In this document: positions 25,411 to 33,867 of the stretch, one piece after another
Numbering within the stretch: position 1 is the first letter of the stretch
How the letters are laid out: every line of letters begins with the position of its first letter
Origin: Chitinophagaceae bacterium
Lineage (GTDB): Bacteria > Bacteroidota > Bacteroidia > Chitinophagales > Chitinophagaceae
Direction: 5' to 3'
DNA: 64,000 nucleotides
NCBI GenBank assembly: GCA_016720825.1
Contig: JADKJV010000014.1
Span: 21,877-85,876, forward strand
Translations under genes and position numbers: made by a program
The notes under the pieces: model-generated
Seen by the model: only the letters and a program-made list of their open reading frames with translations
Databases searched by the model: none
What the model was told of the DNA's origin: nothing

Positions 25411-26420
25411 TATACCAGTACCTGAAAAATATAGTGTTTGCATACCCGCTGGTATTGACAGGATTGATCCTATTGCCTGCATTGGTGTACTGGTATGTGA
25501 AAAAAAATAACCGGTCGCAGCCAACGGTGCTTGTTTCATCAGCGTATGCATTCAGGGTGAAGTCGTGGAAAAACCGCTTCAGGCATATTCCGTTTGTATT
25601 GCGGTTACTTGCTGTTGCGGCTTTGGTGATTGCACTGGCGCGTCCGCAGAAAAAACATGCTGAACAGGAAACCAATGGTGAGGGTATTGATATTGTGTTG
25701 TGTATGGATGTAAGTGGTTCGATGGGATCGCCGGATATACCACCTTCCCGGATGGAAGTGGCCAAAGAGATGGCGGAAGAATTTGTGCGCAGCAGGCCGG
25801 TGGACCGGATTGGTCTCGTGATATTTTCCGGCGAAAGTTTTACGCAGTGCCCGGTGACGTCAGACCGGATGAACCTGATCAGTCAGATAAAAATGCTGGA
25901 GAGCCGTAAATACCTGGATGACGGAACGGTGATCGGGGAGGGGCTGGCGACTTCGGTTGACCGTTTACGCAAGAGCCAGGGTAAGAGTAAAGTGATTATC
26001 CTGCTGACGGATGGAAAAGAAGATCCGCCGGAGACAAGATTGATTGATCCCTTAACGGCTTTGGATATTGCCAAAACGGCCGGGGTTAAAGTGTATACCA
26101 TTGGTGTGAGCGGTGCGCCGGAACAGCAGCCGGTCGCCAATCCGAAAAGAAATGGACGTCCTTCCGCCGGGGCTGATTTCCTGGATGAGCAGTTGCTGCA
26201 GAAAATAGCCGGGGAAACAGGCGGTCAGTATTACCGCGCCCGGGACCGCGAGGGTTTGCAGAAAGTATATAAACAGATTGACCAGCTCGAAAAATCGAAA
26301 ATAGAAACCCGCAATTATACAAGGGCGGAAGAAATGTTCCTGCCGTTTGTGCTGGCTGCACTGGGACTGGTTTTCCTGGAAATGATATTGAAGTTTACTT
26401 TATTCAGGAGGTTTCCCTGA
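25407..26420 (+). CDS. BatA-type von Willebrand A membrane protein
   Basis: 337 aa. Membrane helices flank the domain: about 10-30 and 62-79 at the N-terminus and one near the C-terminus (LPFVLAALGLVFLEMILKF). The VWA domain has a complete MIDAS site: DVSGSMG at residues 101-107, with TSDRMNL and LLTDGKEDPPET further on. Bat proteins are linked to oxygen tolerance in Bacteroides fragilis; the exact function is unsettled. Gene order moxR-DUF58-batD-batA is standard, but the expected batB and batC genes do not follow; rsgA does (11 bp gap). Confidence 0.92.
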   Translation: MIYQYLKNIVFAYPLVLTGLILLPALVYWYVKKNNRSQPTVLVSSAYAFRVKSWKNRFRHIPFVLRLLAVAALVIALARPQKKHAEQETNGEGIDIVLCMDVSGSMGSPDIPPSRMEVAKEMAEEFVRSRPVDRIGLVIFSGESFTQCPVTSDRMNLISQIKMLESRKYLDDGTVIGEGLATSVDRLRKSQGKSKVIILLTDGKEDPPETRLIDPLTALDIAKTAGVKVYTIGVSGAPEQQPVANPKRNGRPSAGADFLDEQLLQKIAGETGGQYYRARDREGLQKVYKQIDQLEKSKIETRNYTRAEEMFLPFVLAALGLVFLEMILKFTLFRRFP

Positions 26421-26431
26421 ACTTCGCAGCA

Positions 26432-27355
26432 ATGAAAGGAACAGTTTACAAATCCACCGGCAGCTGGTATTCCGTGAAAGATGAAACGGGGCATTTCTGG
26501 AATGCCCGGATGAAAGGCGTGATGAAGATGGATGACATCACATCTACGAACCCGGTGGCCGTGGGTGATTTGGTGGAGATTGAAGAAGAAGGGGCAGAAG
26601 GCGCTGCGATGATCAAAACCATATTTGACCGCAATAATTATATTAACCGGCAATCGCCCCGGTTCAAACACCAGCATCATATTGTAGCATCAAACCTCGA
26701 CCAGAGCCTGCTGGTGGCTACCTTGAAAGTTCCCCGCACCTCACAGGGTTTTATGGACCGTTTCCTGGTGGCTTCAGAAATGTACCATGTAAAACCGCTG
26801 ATCGTTTTCAATAAATCGGATTTGTATGGCAAGAAGGAAATGGAGCAGTATGAACAATTCCGGAGTATGTATGATACCGTCGGCTACCCGGTGCGTTTAA
26901 TCAGTGTGGAAAAGAGAGAGGGGATTGAAGAACTGAAAACTTTACTGAAAGATAAAACCACATTAATCAGCGGACACAGTGGTGTGGGTAAATCCTCTTT
27001 ACTAAACCTGATCTTCCCTGATATTCAACTCAAGACCCAGGATGTGAGTGGCTGGAGCGGCAAAGGCCAGCATACAACCACTTTTGCGGAAATGTATGAT
27101 TTGCCCGGCGGCGGCCGTGTGATTGATACACCCGGAATGCGTGAATTTGGATTGGTGGATATCAGCAAACAGGAATTATCCCATTATTTCCCCGAGATGC
27201 GGGATCGTTTAAAAGATTGTCAGTTTAATAACTGCGTTCATATGAATGAACCTTCCTGCGCCATCAAAGAAGCGGTTGTAAAAGGGGAGATACACGAAGA
27301 CAGATACATCAGTTACCTGGGTATCCTTGACAGTATTGAGGAGCAGTCATACTGA
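26432..27355 (+). CDS. rsgA: Ribosome small-subunit-dependent GTPase A
   Basis: 307 aa. RsgA is a circularly permuted GTPase that checks 30S subunit maturation. An N-terminal OB fold (GTVYKSTGSWYSVKDETGHF) precedes the GTPase with motifs in permuted order: G4 IVFNKSDLYGKKE, G1 LISGHSGVGKSSLLNLIFPD, G3 VIDTPGMREFGL. The C-terminal zinc site follows (CQFNNCVHMNEPSCAIKEAV; Cys-x4-Cys-x-His-x5-Cys). It follows the Bat genes after 11 bp and is probably expressed with them. The stop at 27355 abuts the stop of the convergent minus-strand gene. Confidence 0.97.
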   Translation: MKGTVYKSTGSWYSVKDETGHFWNARMKGVMKMDDITSTNPVAVGDLVEIEEEGAEGAAMIKTIFDRNNYINRQSPRFKHQHHIVASNLDQSLLVATLKVPRTSQGFMDRFLVASEMYHVKPLIVFNKSDLYGKKEMEQYEQFRSMYDTVGYPVRLISVEKREGIEELKTLLKDKTTLISGHSGVGKSSLLNLIFPDIQLKTQDVSGWSGKGQHTTTFAEMYDLPGGGRVIDTPGMREFGLVDISKQELSHYFPEMRDRLKDCQFNNCVHMNEPSCAIKEAVVKGEIHEDRYISYLGILDSIEEQSY

Positions 27356-27682
27356 TCAGGCAATATGCTTGTGTTCTGCAAGCAGTTTACCTTCCAGCAA
27401 ATTAGCGAGTTCAACAACGGCTTTGTTTTCCTTGTTTAAAGCGTCACGGGTTTTAGCGGGGAAAATAGAAATACCGGTGTAAATGCTGTAATGCAGGGTG
27501 AGGGTATAACCTTTGAAGCGGAATTCCCAGTCAATGGTATCAAAGTCGTCTTCTTTGTTCAAAAACTTAACTTTTAATTCATCACTGAGGACATCTGCAA
27601 CGTGGTAAAAACTTTTTAACCCTCCATCATCTGAAATGACGGCTTCGGTGCAGCCAAAGTTGGTTCGTAGGGTGAGACTCAT
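27356..27682 (-). CDS. Small conserved protein of unknown function
   Basis: 108 aa, acidic and soluble, with no signal peptide. It has alternating beta/alpha character (MSLTLRTNFGCTEAVISDDG, WEFRFKGYTLTLHYSIYTGI, AVVELANLLEGKLLAEHKHI), which suggests a compact alpha/beta fold. It ends base-to-base with rsgA on the opposite strand. I do not recognise the family. Confidence 0.72.
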   Translation of the reverse strand: MSLTLRTNFGCTEAVISDDGGLKSFYHVADVLSDELKVKFLNKEDDFDTIDWEFRFKGYTLTLHYSIYTGISIFPAKTRDALNKENKAVVELANLLEGKLLAEHKHIA

Positions 27683-27744
27683 GGTACAGGTTTTAATGGT
27701 TATTCATAAGACTGGATTGAAGGTGGATTAGCTGCTTAACTTCC

Positions 27745-27939
27745 TCAACTTTTGAATTTTTTGGCTTTTTTCACATCCTTCATGGCTTTGGGATCGCCGC
27801 TGATGATTTTTTCCGCACCAACATTTTTACCGTTGGAAGGACAGCCATACTTGGGTTTGAAGATACTATGCCAGAGTTTGCAGGAACTGAAAAGCATGCA
27901 AATGGCCAGGGCCAGGGTTATAAATCTAAGGTTTTTCAT
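27745..27939 (-). CDS. Very small lipoprotein
   Basis: 64 aa. The lipoprotein signal MKNLRFITLALAICMLFSSC (lipobox FSSC, Cys-20) leaves a mature peptide of about 45 residues rich in Lys and Gly (KLWHSIFKPKYGCPSNGKNV, ending KKAKKFKS). The CPSNGKNVGAEKI motif is recurrent in short Bacteroidota lipoproteins. Highly basic mature peptide. Function unknown. The open frame extends 26 codons upstream, but the signal peptide defines the start. Confidence 0.72.
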   Translation of the reverse strand: MKNLRFITLALAICMLFSSCKLWHSIFKPKYGCPSNGKNVGAEKIISGDPKAMKDVKKAKKFKS

Positions 27940-28027
27940 ATATCTAGATATTGGTAGAACGAAATTATACATTAAAAATTGCCTGTGAAAGGGGTAGTTA
28001 ATGTGTACCGGGTACAAAATAAAAAGG

Positions 28028-28549
28028 TCATTTCATGTCCTTAAACCAGCCTGCGTAACGGATATAATTATTGGCGATCCGGTGGATTTCGCCGTGCAGC
28101 AGTTCCTGTGATATATCTTTTACTTTTTTAGCGGGCACACCGGCATAAATGCTGCCGGCTTCGCAGACTGTGTTTTCCAATACTACTGAACCGGCGGCAA
28201 TAATGGTATTGCTGTGTACGACCACATTGTCCATGACGATGGCCCCCATACCGATAAGTACATCATCATGCAGTGTACAGCCGTGCACGATGGCATGGTG
28301 TCCGATGGAAACATTATTTCCGATGGTGGTCCCGTATTTTTCAAACGTGCAATGGATGCAGGCGCCGTCCTGGATATTTACTTTATTCCCGATTTTGATA
28401 AAGTTCACATCCCCGCGGATGACGGTATTAAACCAGGCACTGCATTGGTCGCCCATAACCACATCACCTACGATGGTGGCATTGGGGGCGATGAAGCAAT
28501 CTTTTCCGAAGCTGGGTGATTTGCCCTCAACGGGCCAGATGATTGGCAT
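28028..28549 (-). CDS. Gamma-class carbonic anhydrase family protein
   Basis: 173 aa left-handed beta-helix built of hexapeptide repeats (ATIVGDVVMGDQCSAWFNTV, IRGDVNFIKIGNKVNIQDGA, NNVSIGHHAIVHGCTLHDDV, LIGMGAIVMDNVVVHSN). The zinc ligands of the gamma carbonic anhydrase/YrdA group are in place (IHCTFEK, IGHHAIVHGC). Many members of this group are zinc proteins without measured carbonic anhydrase activity. Start is ATG 28549 (MPIIWPVEGKSPSFG); 19 further in-frame codons exist upstream. It is divergent from the aminotransferase. Confidence 0.92.
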   Translation of the reverse strand: MPIIWPVEGKSPSFGKDCFIAPNATIVGDVVMGDQCSAWFNTVIRGDVNFIKIGNKVNIQDGACIHCTFEKYGTTIGNNVSIGHHAIVHGCTLHDDVLIGMGAIVMDNVVVHSNTIIAAGSVVLENTVCEAGSIYAGVPAKKVKDISQELLHGEIHRIANNYIRYAGWFKDMK

Positions 28550-28574
28550 GGGTTTAGTTTTTTTAAATGAGTTC

Positions 28575-28636
28575 CGGTGGGTGAGGACACCCACCGGGGC
28601 GGACACCCACCAGGGCGGATATACACCGGGGCGTAA
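28575..28636. repeat. Short imperfect direct repeats CACCCACCGGGGCGG
   Basis: Three tandem imperfect units GACACCCACCGGGGCG, GACACCCACCAGGGCG and ATACACCGGGGCG stand between two divergent genes; an inverted relative (GTGGGTGTTCTCATCCACC) lies at about 28687. Purpose not evident. Confidence 0.55.
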
Positions 28637-28764
28637 ATATCCGGAATTATTAAATGCTTTGGCCGGTGGAAGTTATGAGTGGCCGTGGTGGGTGTTCTCA
28701 TCCACCACTCCGAAGATTATCCCTATTTATAAAAATACCTCAGCTGAATAGCGATATTTGCGGC

Positions 28765-29943
28765 ATGAATACCCGGGAATTATTCCTGCAACATATCGGC
28801 CAGACTTCACCCGCACCGATGGGGCTGGAGATTGTGAAGGCCGAAGGCTGCACATTGACAGATAAGTCGGGCAAAGCATATATTGACCTGGTGGGTGGCA
28901 TCAGTGTGGCCAATACCGGGCATCGTCATCCTAAAGTGCTGGATGCAATCCGGGAACAGCTGGATGCTTACCTGCATATCATGGTGTACGGCGAATTTGT
29001 GGAAACACCGCAGGTTCGCTATGCAGAACTGCTGGTGAATAACCTGCCTGCTTCGCTGAACAGTGTTTATTTTACCAACTCGGGAACCGAAGCCGTGGAA
29101 GGTGCGATGAAACTGGCCAAACGGGTTACCAACCGCGCCGAAATCCTCGCCTTCAATCATTCTTATCACGGTTCAACCCAGGGCTCATTGAGTATTATTG
29201 GTGATGAATACTGGCGGAATGCCTACCGGCCTTTATTGCCCGGGGTGTATCATGCAAATCATAACGAATTTGCTTCGCTGGATTTAATCACGGAGAACAC
29301 CGCCTGCGTGGTGGCTGAGTTAATTCAGGCGGAAGCCGGTGTGAAAACCCCTTCGCGTGAATGGATCCAGGCGCTGCGTAAAAAATGTGATGAGACCGGT
29401 GCGTTACTCATTGCTGATGAAATACAGTCTGGTTTTTTCAGAACCGGATCGCTCTGGGCTTTTGAGCAGTTTGGTATTGTACCTGATATTTTATTACTGG
29501 GCAAAGCCCTGGGTGGCGGATTACCACTCGGTGCCTTTATTGCAGACAAGAAACTGATGGACCAGCTGACCGTGAATCCGGTGCTGGGTCATATCACCAC
29601 GTTTGGCGGTCATCCGCTTTGTTGTGCAGCAGGTAAAGCAGCGATGGAAGTAATCTTGGAAGAAATCAATCCTGAATCCATACAATCCAAAGAAAAATTA
29701 TTCAGGGAGTTGCTGGTGCACCCGAAAATAAAATCAGTGAACAGTGCCGGTTTATGGCTGGCGGTTGAATTTGATTCTTTTGAAACGAATAAAAAAGTAA
29801 TTGAAGGTTGTATTGCAAACGGGGTGCTGACGGATTGGTTTTTGTTTGCACCTGCGTGTTTAAGGGTGTCGCCGCCGTTGGTAATAAGGGAAGAAGAAAT
29901 TGTGCAAGCCTGCAAGGTGATAGTAGCCTCTTGCAAAATTTAA
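28765..29943 (+). CDS. Class III PLP-dependent aminotransferase (acetylornithine/ornithine aminotransferase-like)
   Basis: 392 aa fold-type I aminotransferase. The PLP pocket is recognisable: YFTNSGTEAVEGAMKLAKRV, FNHSYHGSTQGSLSI, AELIQAEAGVKTPS, LLIADEIQSGFFRTGSLWAF, and the catalytic Lys in DILLLGKALGGGLPLGAFIA, followed by TTFGGHPLCCAAGKAAMEVI. This is the argD/rocD/gabT group; without an arginine or lysine operon around it the substrate cannot be fixed. The ATG at 28765 is chosen because the upstream extension is not protein-like. A GATATTTG element (one mismatch to the -7 box) ends four bases before it. Confidence 0.9.
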   Translation: MNTRELFLQHIGQTSPAPMGLEIVKAEGCTLTDKSGKAYIDLVGGISVANTGHRHPKVLDAIREQLDAYLHIMVYGEFVETPQVRYAELLVNNLPASLNSVYFTNSGTEAVEGAMKLAKRVTNRAEILAFNHSYHGSTQGSLSIIGDEYWRNAYRPLLPGVYHANHNEFASLDLITENTACVVAELIQAEAGVKTPSREWIQALRKKCDETGALLIADEIQSGFFRTGSLWAFEQFGIVPDILLLGKALGGGLPLGAFIADKKLMDQLTVNPVLGHITTFGGHPLCCAAGKAAMEVILEEINPESIQSKEKLFRELLVHPKIKSVNSAGLWLAVEFDSFETNKKVIEGCIANGVLTDWFLFAPACLRVSPPLVIREEEIVQACKVIVASCKI

Positions 29944-30045
29944 ATACAAAACCACAAGGCTCACAAAGGAATACACAAAGCACACAAAGAGTCTAACCTT
30001 GTGAACTTTGTGTATTCCTTTTGTGTACTTAGTGGTAAAATGTAT
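29944..30045. repeat. Palindromic intergenic repeat, CACAAAG family (copy 2)
   Basis: Long imperfect hairpin: ACCACAAGGCTCACAAAGG, AATACACAAAGCACACAAAG, then ACTTTGTGTATTCC, TTTTGTGTACTTAGTGGT. It lies between the stops of two convergent genes and ends at the last bases of glpF. Confidence 0.85.
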
Positions 30046-30756
30046 TTAATGTATTTGCTTAAACACCAACACCGCCAACACCGCTCCAATCACCGGTCCC
30101 ACCACCGGCACCCAGCTATATCCCCAGTCACTGCTTCCTTTTCCTTTCATTGGTAAAATAGCATGCGCAATACGCGGCGCCAGGTCACGTGCAGGATTGA
30201 TGGCATAACCTGTGGGCCCGCCTAATGATAAACCGATCCCTAATACAAGTAATGAAGCAGGTAATGCACTCAATGTGCCCAGGTTTACGTCTGTTTGCGG
30301 CATCAGTAATATGCCTAAGATTAAAATAAACGTACCGATACATTCTGTAAGAACATTATAAACTGGTTTCCTGATGGCTGGTCCGGATGAGAATACAGCC
30401 AGTTGTGCCCCGGCATCGGTTGTTTCATCAAAATGTGGTTTGTAAGCCAGCCAGACAATGACCGCACCGATGAAAGCCCCGGCAAATTGTCCGCCGATAT
30501 ACGTGGCCAGGTCCGCCGTATCAAAAGTACCGAGTACTGACATGGCAATAGTAACAGCCGGATTCAGGTGTCCGCCACTGCCCAGTTTGGTGGCAGCATA
30601 CACGCCGATGAAAACGCCCATTGCCCATCCGAATGTAATGACGATCCAGCCTGAATTATTTCCTTTTGTTTTATTGAGAACAACATTGGCCACAACGCCA
30701 CCACCGAATGTGATCAGCAGGGCTGTGCCAATTAATTCACCCAAGAACGGAGACAT
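30046..30756 (-). CDS. glpF: Glycerol facilitator (aquaglyceroporin)
   Basis: 236 aa member of the major intrinsic protein family with six membrane helices and two half-helices. The two NPA boxes are SGGHLNPAVTIAM (NPA at 65-67) and GYAINPARDLAPR; the Asp after the second NPA is the mark of glycerol-conducting members. It starts 11 bp after the glpD stop and is the last gene of the glpK-glpD-glpF operon. It admits glycerol, which GlpK then traps. Confidence 0.95.
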   Translation of the reverse strand: MSPFLGELIGTALLITFGGGVVANVVLNKTKGNNSGWIVITFGWAMGVFIGVYAATKLGSGGHLNPAVTIAMSVLGTFDTADLATYIGGQFAGAFIGAVIVWLAYKPHFDETTDAGAQLAVFSSGPAIRKPVYNVLTECIGTFILILGILLMPQTDVNLGTLSALPASLLVLGIGLSLGGPTGYAINPARDLAPRIAHAILPMKGKGSSDWGYSWVPVVGPVIGAVLAVLVFKQIH

Positions 30757-30767
30757 AGCAATCAGTT

Positions 30768-32249
30768 TTAGTTTGGAAGATAGTTTTGCGAAACTGTTTT
30801 AAAGATATTTATTTGTTCGTTAATCCAATCTTCATCTTTTTGGAGATTTACGGCCATCAGGGTTGCCACCTGGTTTGCCATTACCTGGGATGCTTTCGCA
30901 TCAAGTAATAATTGCCGGCTGCGGCGGGACAGGAAATCTTCAACAGTCATACACAGTTCTTCGTCCACGGCTTTCTGGATCCAGAGCCTCAATAAAGATT
31001 CAGGTAAATCTTTTACAGCTGCCGGTATCATGATCTGGGATGCTTTGCCCAATGAAATGGTCTTTGTACTGCAGGGCAGGGCTTCGAGTTTTGCCTGGGC
31101 GATGGCAAAATCAGTTACGTCTTCTGCCATTTTACGGTAGGTGGTCCATTTGCCACCGGAGATGCTGATCAGGCCGCTGTCACTTTCATGGATCAGGTGA
31201 TCCCTGGAGAGCGCTGCTGTTTTTTTTGATTTGCCTTTTACGAGCGGACGCAGGCCGGCAAAAACAGAACGGACATCATTGATTGACGGATGCCGGTTCA
31301 GGTAACGGCCGGTATGCTGCAGGATGAAATCAATTTCCTCCGCACGGGCTTTGGGTTCATCACTGATGGTATCAACAGCCGTATCTGTGGTGCCTAATAC
31401 AATTTTATCATGCCAGGGCACGGCGAATAACACGCGGCCATCATCCGTGCGGGGGATCATGATCGCGGCTTCACCGGGCAGGAATTCTTTATCAACCACC
31501 AGGTGAATGCCCTGGCTGGGTTTGATCATGTCGCGGTGGTCTTTGTCATCCAGCCGCTGCAGGCTGTCGGTGAATACACCCGTTGCATTGATTACGCAGC
31601 GTGATTTAACTTCAAAGATTTTCCCCGTGAGCGCATCCTGTACAATCACACCGGCTATTTTCTTTTTGGTTTTCAGGAATCCGGTTACCGGGAAATAATT
31701 CAGTACGCTGGCACCGTACTCCGCTGCTTTTTGGGCCAGGCTGATCGCCATACGTGCATCATCAAATTGCCCGTCGTGATACAGGATACCACCCTTGAGC
31801 CCTTTGGCATCCAGTGTGGGTGCCTGTTCCAGCACTTCTTTTTTCGAAAGGAAAAGGGAAGGACCCAGACCAAGATTGCCGGCCATCTTATCATAAATCT
31901 TCAGACCGATTCCATAAAAAGGTTTCTCCCACCATTTGTAGTTGGGAACAATGAAAGGCTGGTTGCGTACCAGGTGCGGTGCATTCTGCAATAACAATCC
32001 TCTTTCACGCAGGGCCTCTTTTACCAGTTTGATATTGCCTTGCTGAAGATACCGTACACCACCGTGTACAAGTTTGGTGCTTTTGGAAGAAGTGCCTTTG
32101 GCGAAATCTGATCTTTCAAATAGAACAGTTTTTAATCCGCGGCTGGCGGCATCCAATGCAGTACCCAGACCAGTAGCGCCGCCGCCAATGATACAGATAT
32201 CCCATTCCGGAGTTACAGAAAGGGATTGGATAAACTGTTGCCTGTTCAT
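30768..32249 (-). CDS. glpD: Aerobic-type glycerol-3-phosphate dehydrogenase
   Basis: 493 aa FAD enzyme that oxidises glycerol-3-phosphate to dihydroxyacetone phosphate and feeds electrons to quinone. FAD-binding motif WDICIIGGGATGLGTALDAA (GGGATG at 22-27), GLKTVLFERSDFAKGTSSKS, TKLVHGGVRYLQQGNIKLVK, YHDGQFDDARMAISLA, VINATGVFTDSL, and the C-terminal SGGKWTTYRKMAEDVTDFAI. Its start overlaps the glpK stop by 4 bp (ATGA) and glpF follows after 11 bp, so the three genes form one operon. Confidence 0.96.
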   Translation of the reverse strand: MNRQQFIQSLSVTPEWDICIIGGGATGLGTALDAASRGLKTVLFERSDFAKGTSSKSTKLVHGGVRYLQQGNIKLVKEALRERGLLLQNAPHLVRNQPFIVPNYKWWEKPFYGIGLKIYDKMAGNLGLGPSLFLSKKEVLEQAPTLDAKGLKGGILYHDGQFDDARMAISLAQKAAEYGASVLNYFPVTGFLKTKKKIAGVIVQDALTGKIFEVKSRCVINATGVFTDSLQRLDDKDHRDMIKPSQGIHLVVDKEFLPGEAAIMIPRTDDGRVLFAVPWHDKIVLGTTDTAVDTISDEPKARAEEIDFILQHTGRYLNRHPSINDVRSVFAGLRPLVKGKSKKTAALSRDHLIHESDSGLISISGGKWTTYRKMAEDVTDFAIAQAKLEALPCSTKTISLGKASQIMIPAAVKDLPESLLRLWIQKAVDEELCMTVEDFLSRRSRQLLLDAKASQVMANQVATLMAVNLQKDEDWINEQINIFKTVSQNYLPN

Positions 32250-33715
32250 TTATCGTTTGCCCATGCGATGGTGGCCCTGACAGCTCTTTGCCATCCGTTC
32301 ACCAGATCGGTTGCTTTTTCCGTTGTCATCGCGGGCGAAAATGATTTATTGACCTGCCATTGCTGGCTGATATCCTGTATGTCTTTCCAGTAGCCGACTG
32401 CAAGTCCGGCGAGATAGGCTGCGCCCAGTGCCGTGGTTTCTGTAATGGTGGGGCGGACCACTTTGCAGGCCAGTATATCAGACTGGAACTGCATCAGCGG
32501 ATCATTCACCGTAGCGCCACCATCCACTCTCAGTTCTTTGATTTGTATACCTGAATCCGCTTCCATGGCTTTCAGTACATCGTATGTCTGGTAAGCAATA
32601 CTTTCCAATGCGGCTTTGGCCAAATGGGCATGACTGCTGCCACGGGTGAGTCCAAACACCGTTCCTCTTGCATACTGGTTCCAGTGTGGTGCACCCAGTC
32701 CGGCGAAGGCGGGTACCACATAAACACCATCGGTTGAATCAACCATATCGGCCAGCGCCTGCACTTCTGCAGAGCTGCGGATAATTTTCAATTCATCCCT
32801 GAGCCATTGTACAACGGCACCGGCAATAAACACACTGCCTTCCAGTGCGTATTCAGTCTTGCCATTAATTTTCCAGGCAATCGTAGTGAGCAGGTTATTG
32901 GTGGATTGAATTGCTTTCTCTCCTGTGTTCATCAGCATAAAACAACCCGTGCCATAGGTATTCTTTACCATGCCGGGTTCAGTACAAAGTTGTCCGAATA
33001 AAGCAGCCTGCTGGTCGCCGGCCATGCCCGCTACGGGCGTATTGTTGTCATGGGTATGTCCGTATACTTCGCTGGATGCTTTTACTTCCGGTAAAACGGA
33101 AGCCGGTATATCCAGCAGTTGCAGTAATTCAGTATCCCAGGTTCCGGTATGGATATTAAACAGCATGGTGCGTGATGCATTGGATACATCCGTAACATGT
33201 ACAGTTCCGTTTGTGAGTTTCCAGGTGAGCCAGGTATCAATGGTGCCAAAGGCCAGTTCTCCTTTCTCTGCTTTTTTGCGTGCGCCTTTTACTTCATCAA
33301 GTATCCACTTCAGTTTGGTGCCGGAGAAATAGGCGTCAACAATCAATCCTGTTTTCTGCCGGATCGTTTCTGCATGGCCTGCACTTCTCAGTTCATCACA
33401 ATAAGCAGCTGTGCGGCGGTCCTGCCAGACAATGGCGTGATACAATGGTTTACCGGTTTTGCGGTCCCATACCACGGTTGTTTCCCTTTGATTGGTTATA
33501 CCGATTGCGGCAATGTCTTTATAACTGAGCCGGGCACCGGCGAGTGCTTCGGCCATGGTACCTGATTGGGTGCTCCAGATTTCGTCGGCATCATGCTCTA
33601 CCCAGCCGGGCTGGGGAAAATGCTGCGTGAATTCTTTTTGTGCGGAGGCGATGATATTTCCCTGCTGGTCGAATATCATGGTACGGCTGGAGGTGGTGCC
33701 CTGGTCGAGGGACAT
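32246..33715 (-). CDS. glpK: Glycerol kinase (start probably at 33732 with a one-base gap)
   Basis: Phosphorylates glycerol with ATP. FGGY-family signatures are present: SLDQGTTSSRTMIFDQQGN, FPQPGWVEHDADEIWSTQSG, AIGITNQRETTVVWDRKTGK, YFSGTKLKWILDEVKGARKK, NTYGTGCFMLMNTGEKA, ELRVDGGATVNDPLMQFQSD. The open frame starts directly at MSLDQGTTSS, lacking the few residues (usually K/Q-YI) that normally precede it. Seventeen bases upstream an ATG (33730-33732 complement) reads MSQQ; adding one A in the TCATC that follows gives MSQQYIMSLDQGTTSSR, a typical start. So the true gene probably begins at 33732 and one base is missing. Length about 494 aa. Confidence 0.95.
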   Translation of the reverse strand: MSLDQGTTSSRTMIFDQQGNIIASAQKEFTQHFPQPGWVEHDADEIWSTQSGTMAEALAGARLSYKDIAAIGITNQRETTVVWDRKTGKPLYHAIVWQDRRTAAYCDELRSAGHAETIRQKTGLIVDAYFSGTKLKWILDEVKGARKKAEKGELAFGTIDTWLTWKLTNGTVHVTDVSNASRTMLFNIHTGTWDTELLQLLDIPASVLPEVKASSEVYGHTHDNNTPVAGMAGDQQAALFGQLCTEPGMVKNTYGTGCFMLMNTGEKAIQSTNNLLTTIAWKINGKTEYALEGSVFIAGAVVQWLRDELKIIRSSAEVQALADMVDSTDGVYVVPAFAGLGAPHWNQYARGTVFGLTRGSSHAHLAKAALESIAYQTYDVLKAMEADSGIQIKELRVDGGATVNDPLMQFQSDILACKVVRPTITETTALGAAYLAGLAVGYWKDIQDISQQWQVNKSFSPAMTTEKATDLVNGWQRAVRATIAWANDK

Positions 33716-33773
33716 GATGATTGCTGACTCATTGACTATCGTATGAAAGATAGTAAGATATTGAAATTTGTAA

Positions 33774-33867
33774 TGAATACAAAGAACACAAAGGCTAAAA
33801 CAAAGTGCACAAAGTCTGTCACTTTGTGTCCTTTGTTTACACCTTTGTGCACTTAGTGGTTAAATTT
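33774..33867. repeat. Palindromic intergenic repeat, CACAAAG family (copy 3)
   Basis: AATACAAAGAACACAAAGG, ACAAAGTGCACAAAGT, then ACTTTGTGTCCTTTG, ACCTTTGTGCACTTAGTGG. Unlike the other copies it lies between two genes of the same strand, directly after the DUF5686 stop. Confidence 0.85.

Noticed and set aside
28654..28764. Upstream extension of the aminotransferase
   Set aside because: The extra 37 residues read through the CACCCACC repeat region and lack homology-like character.
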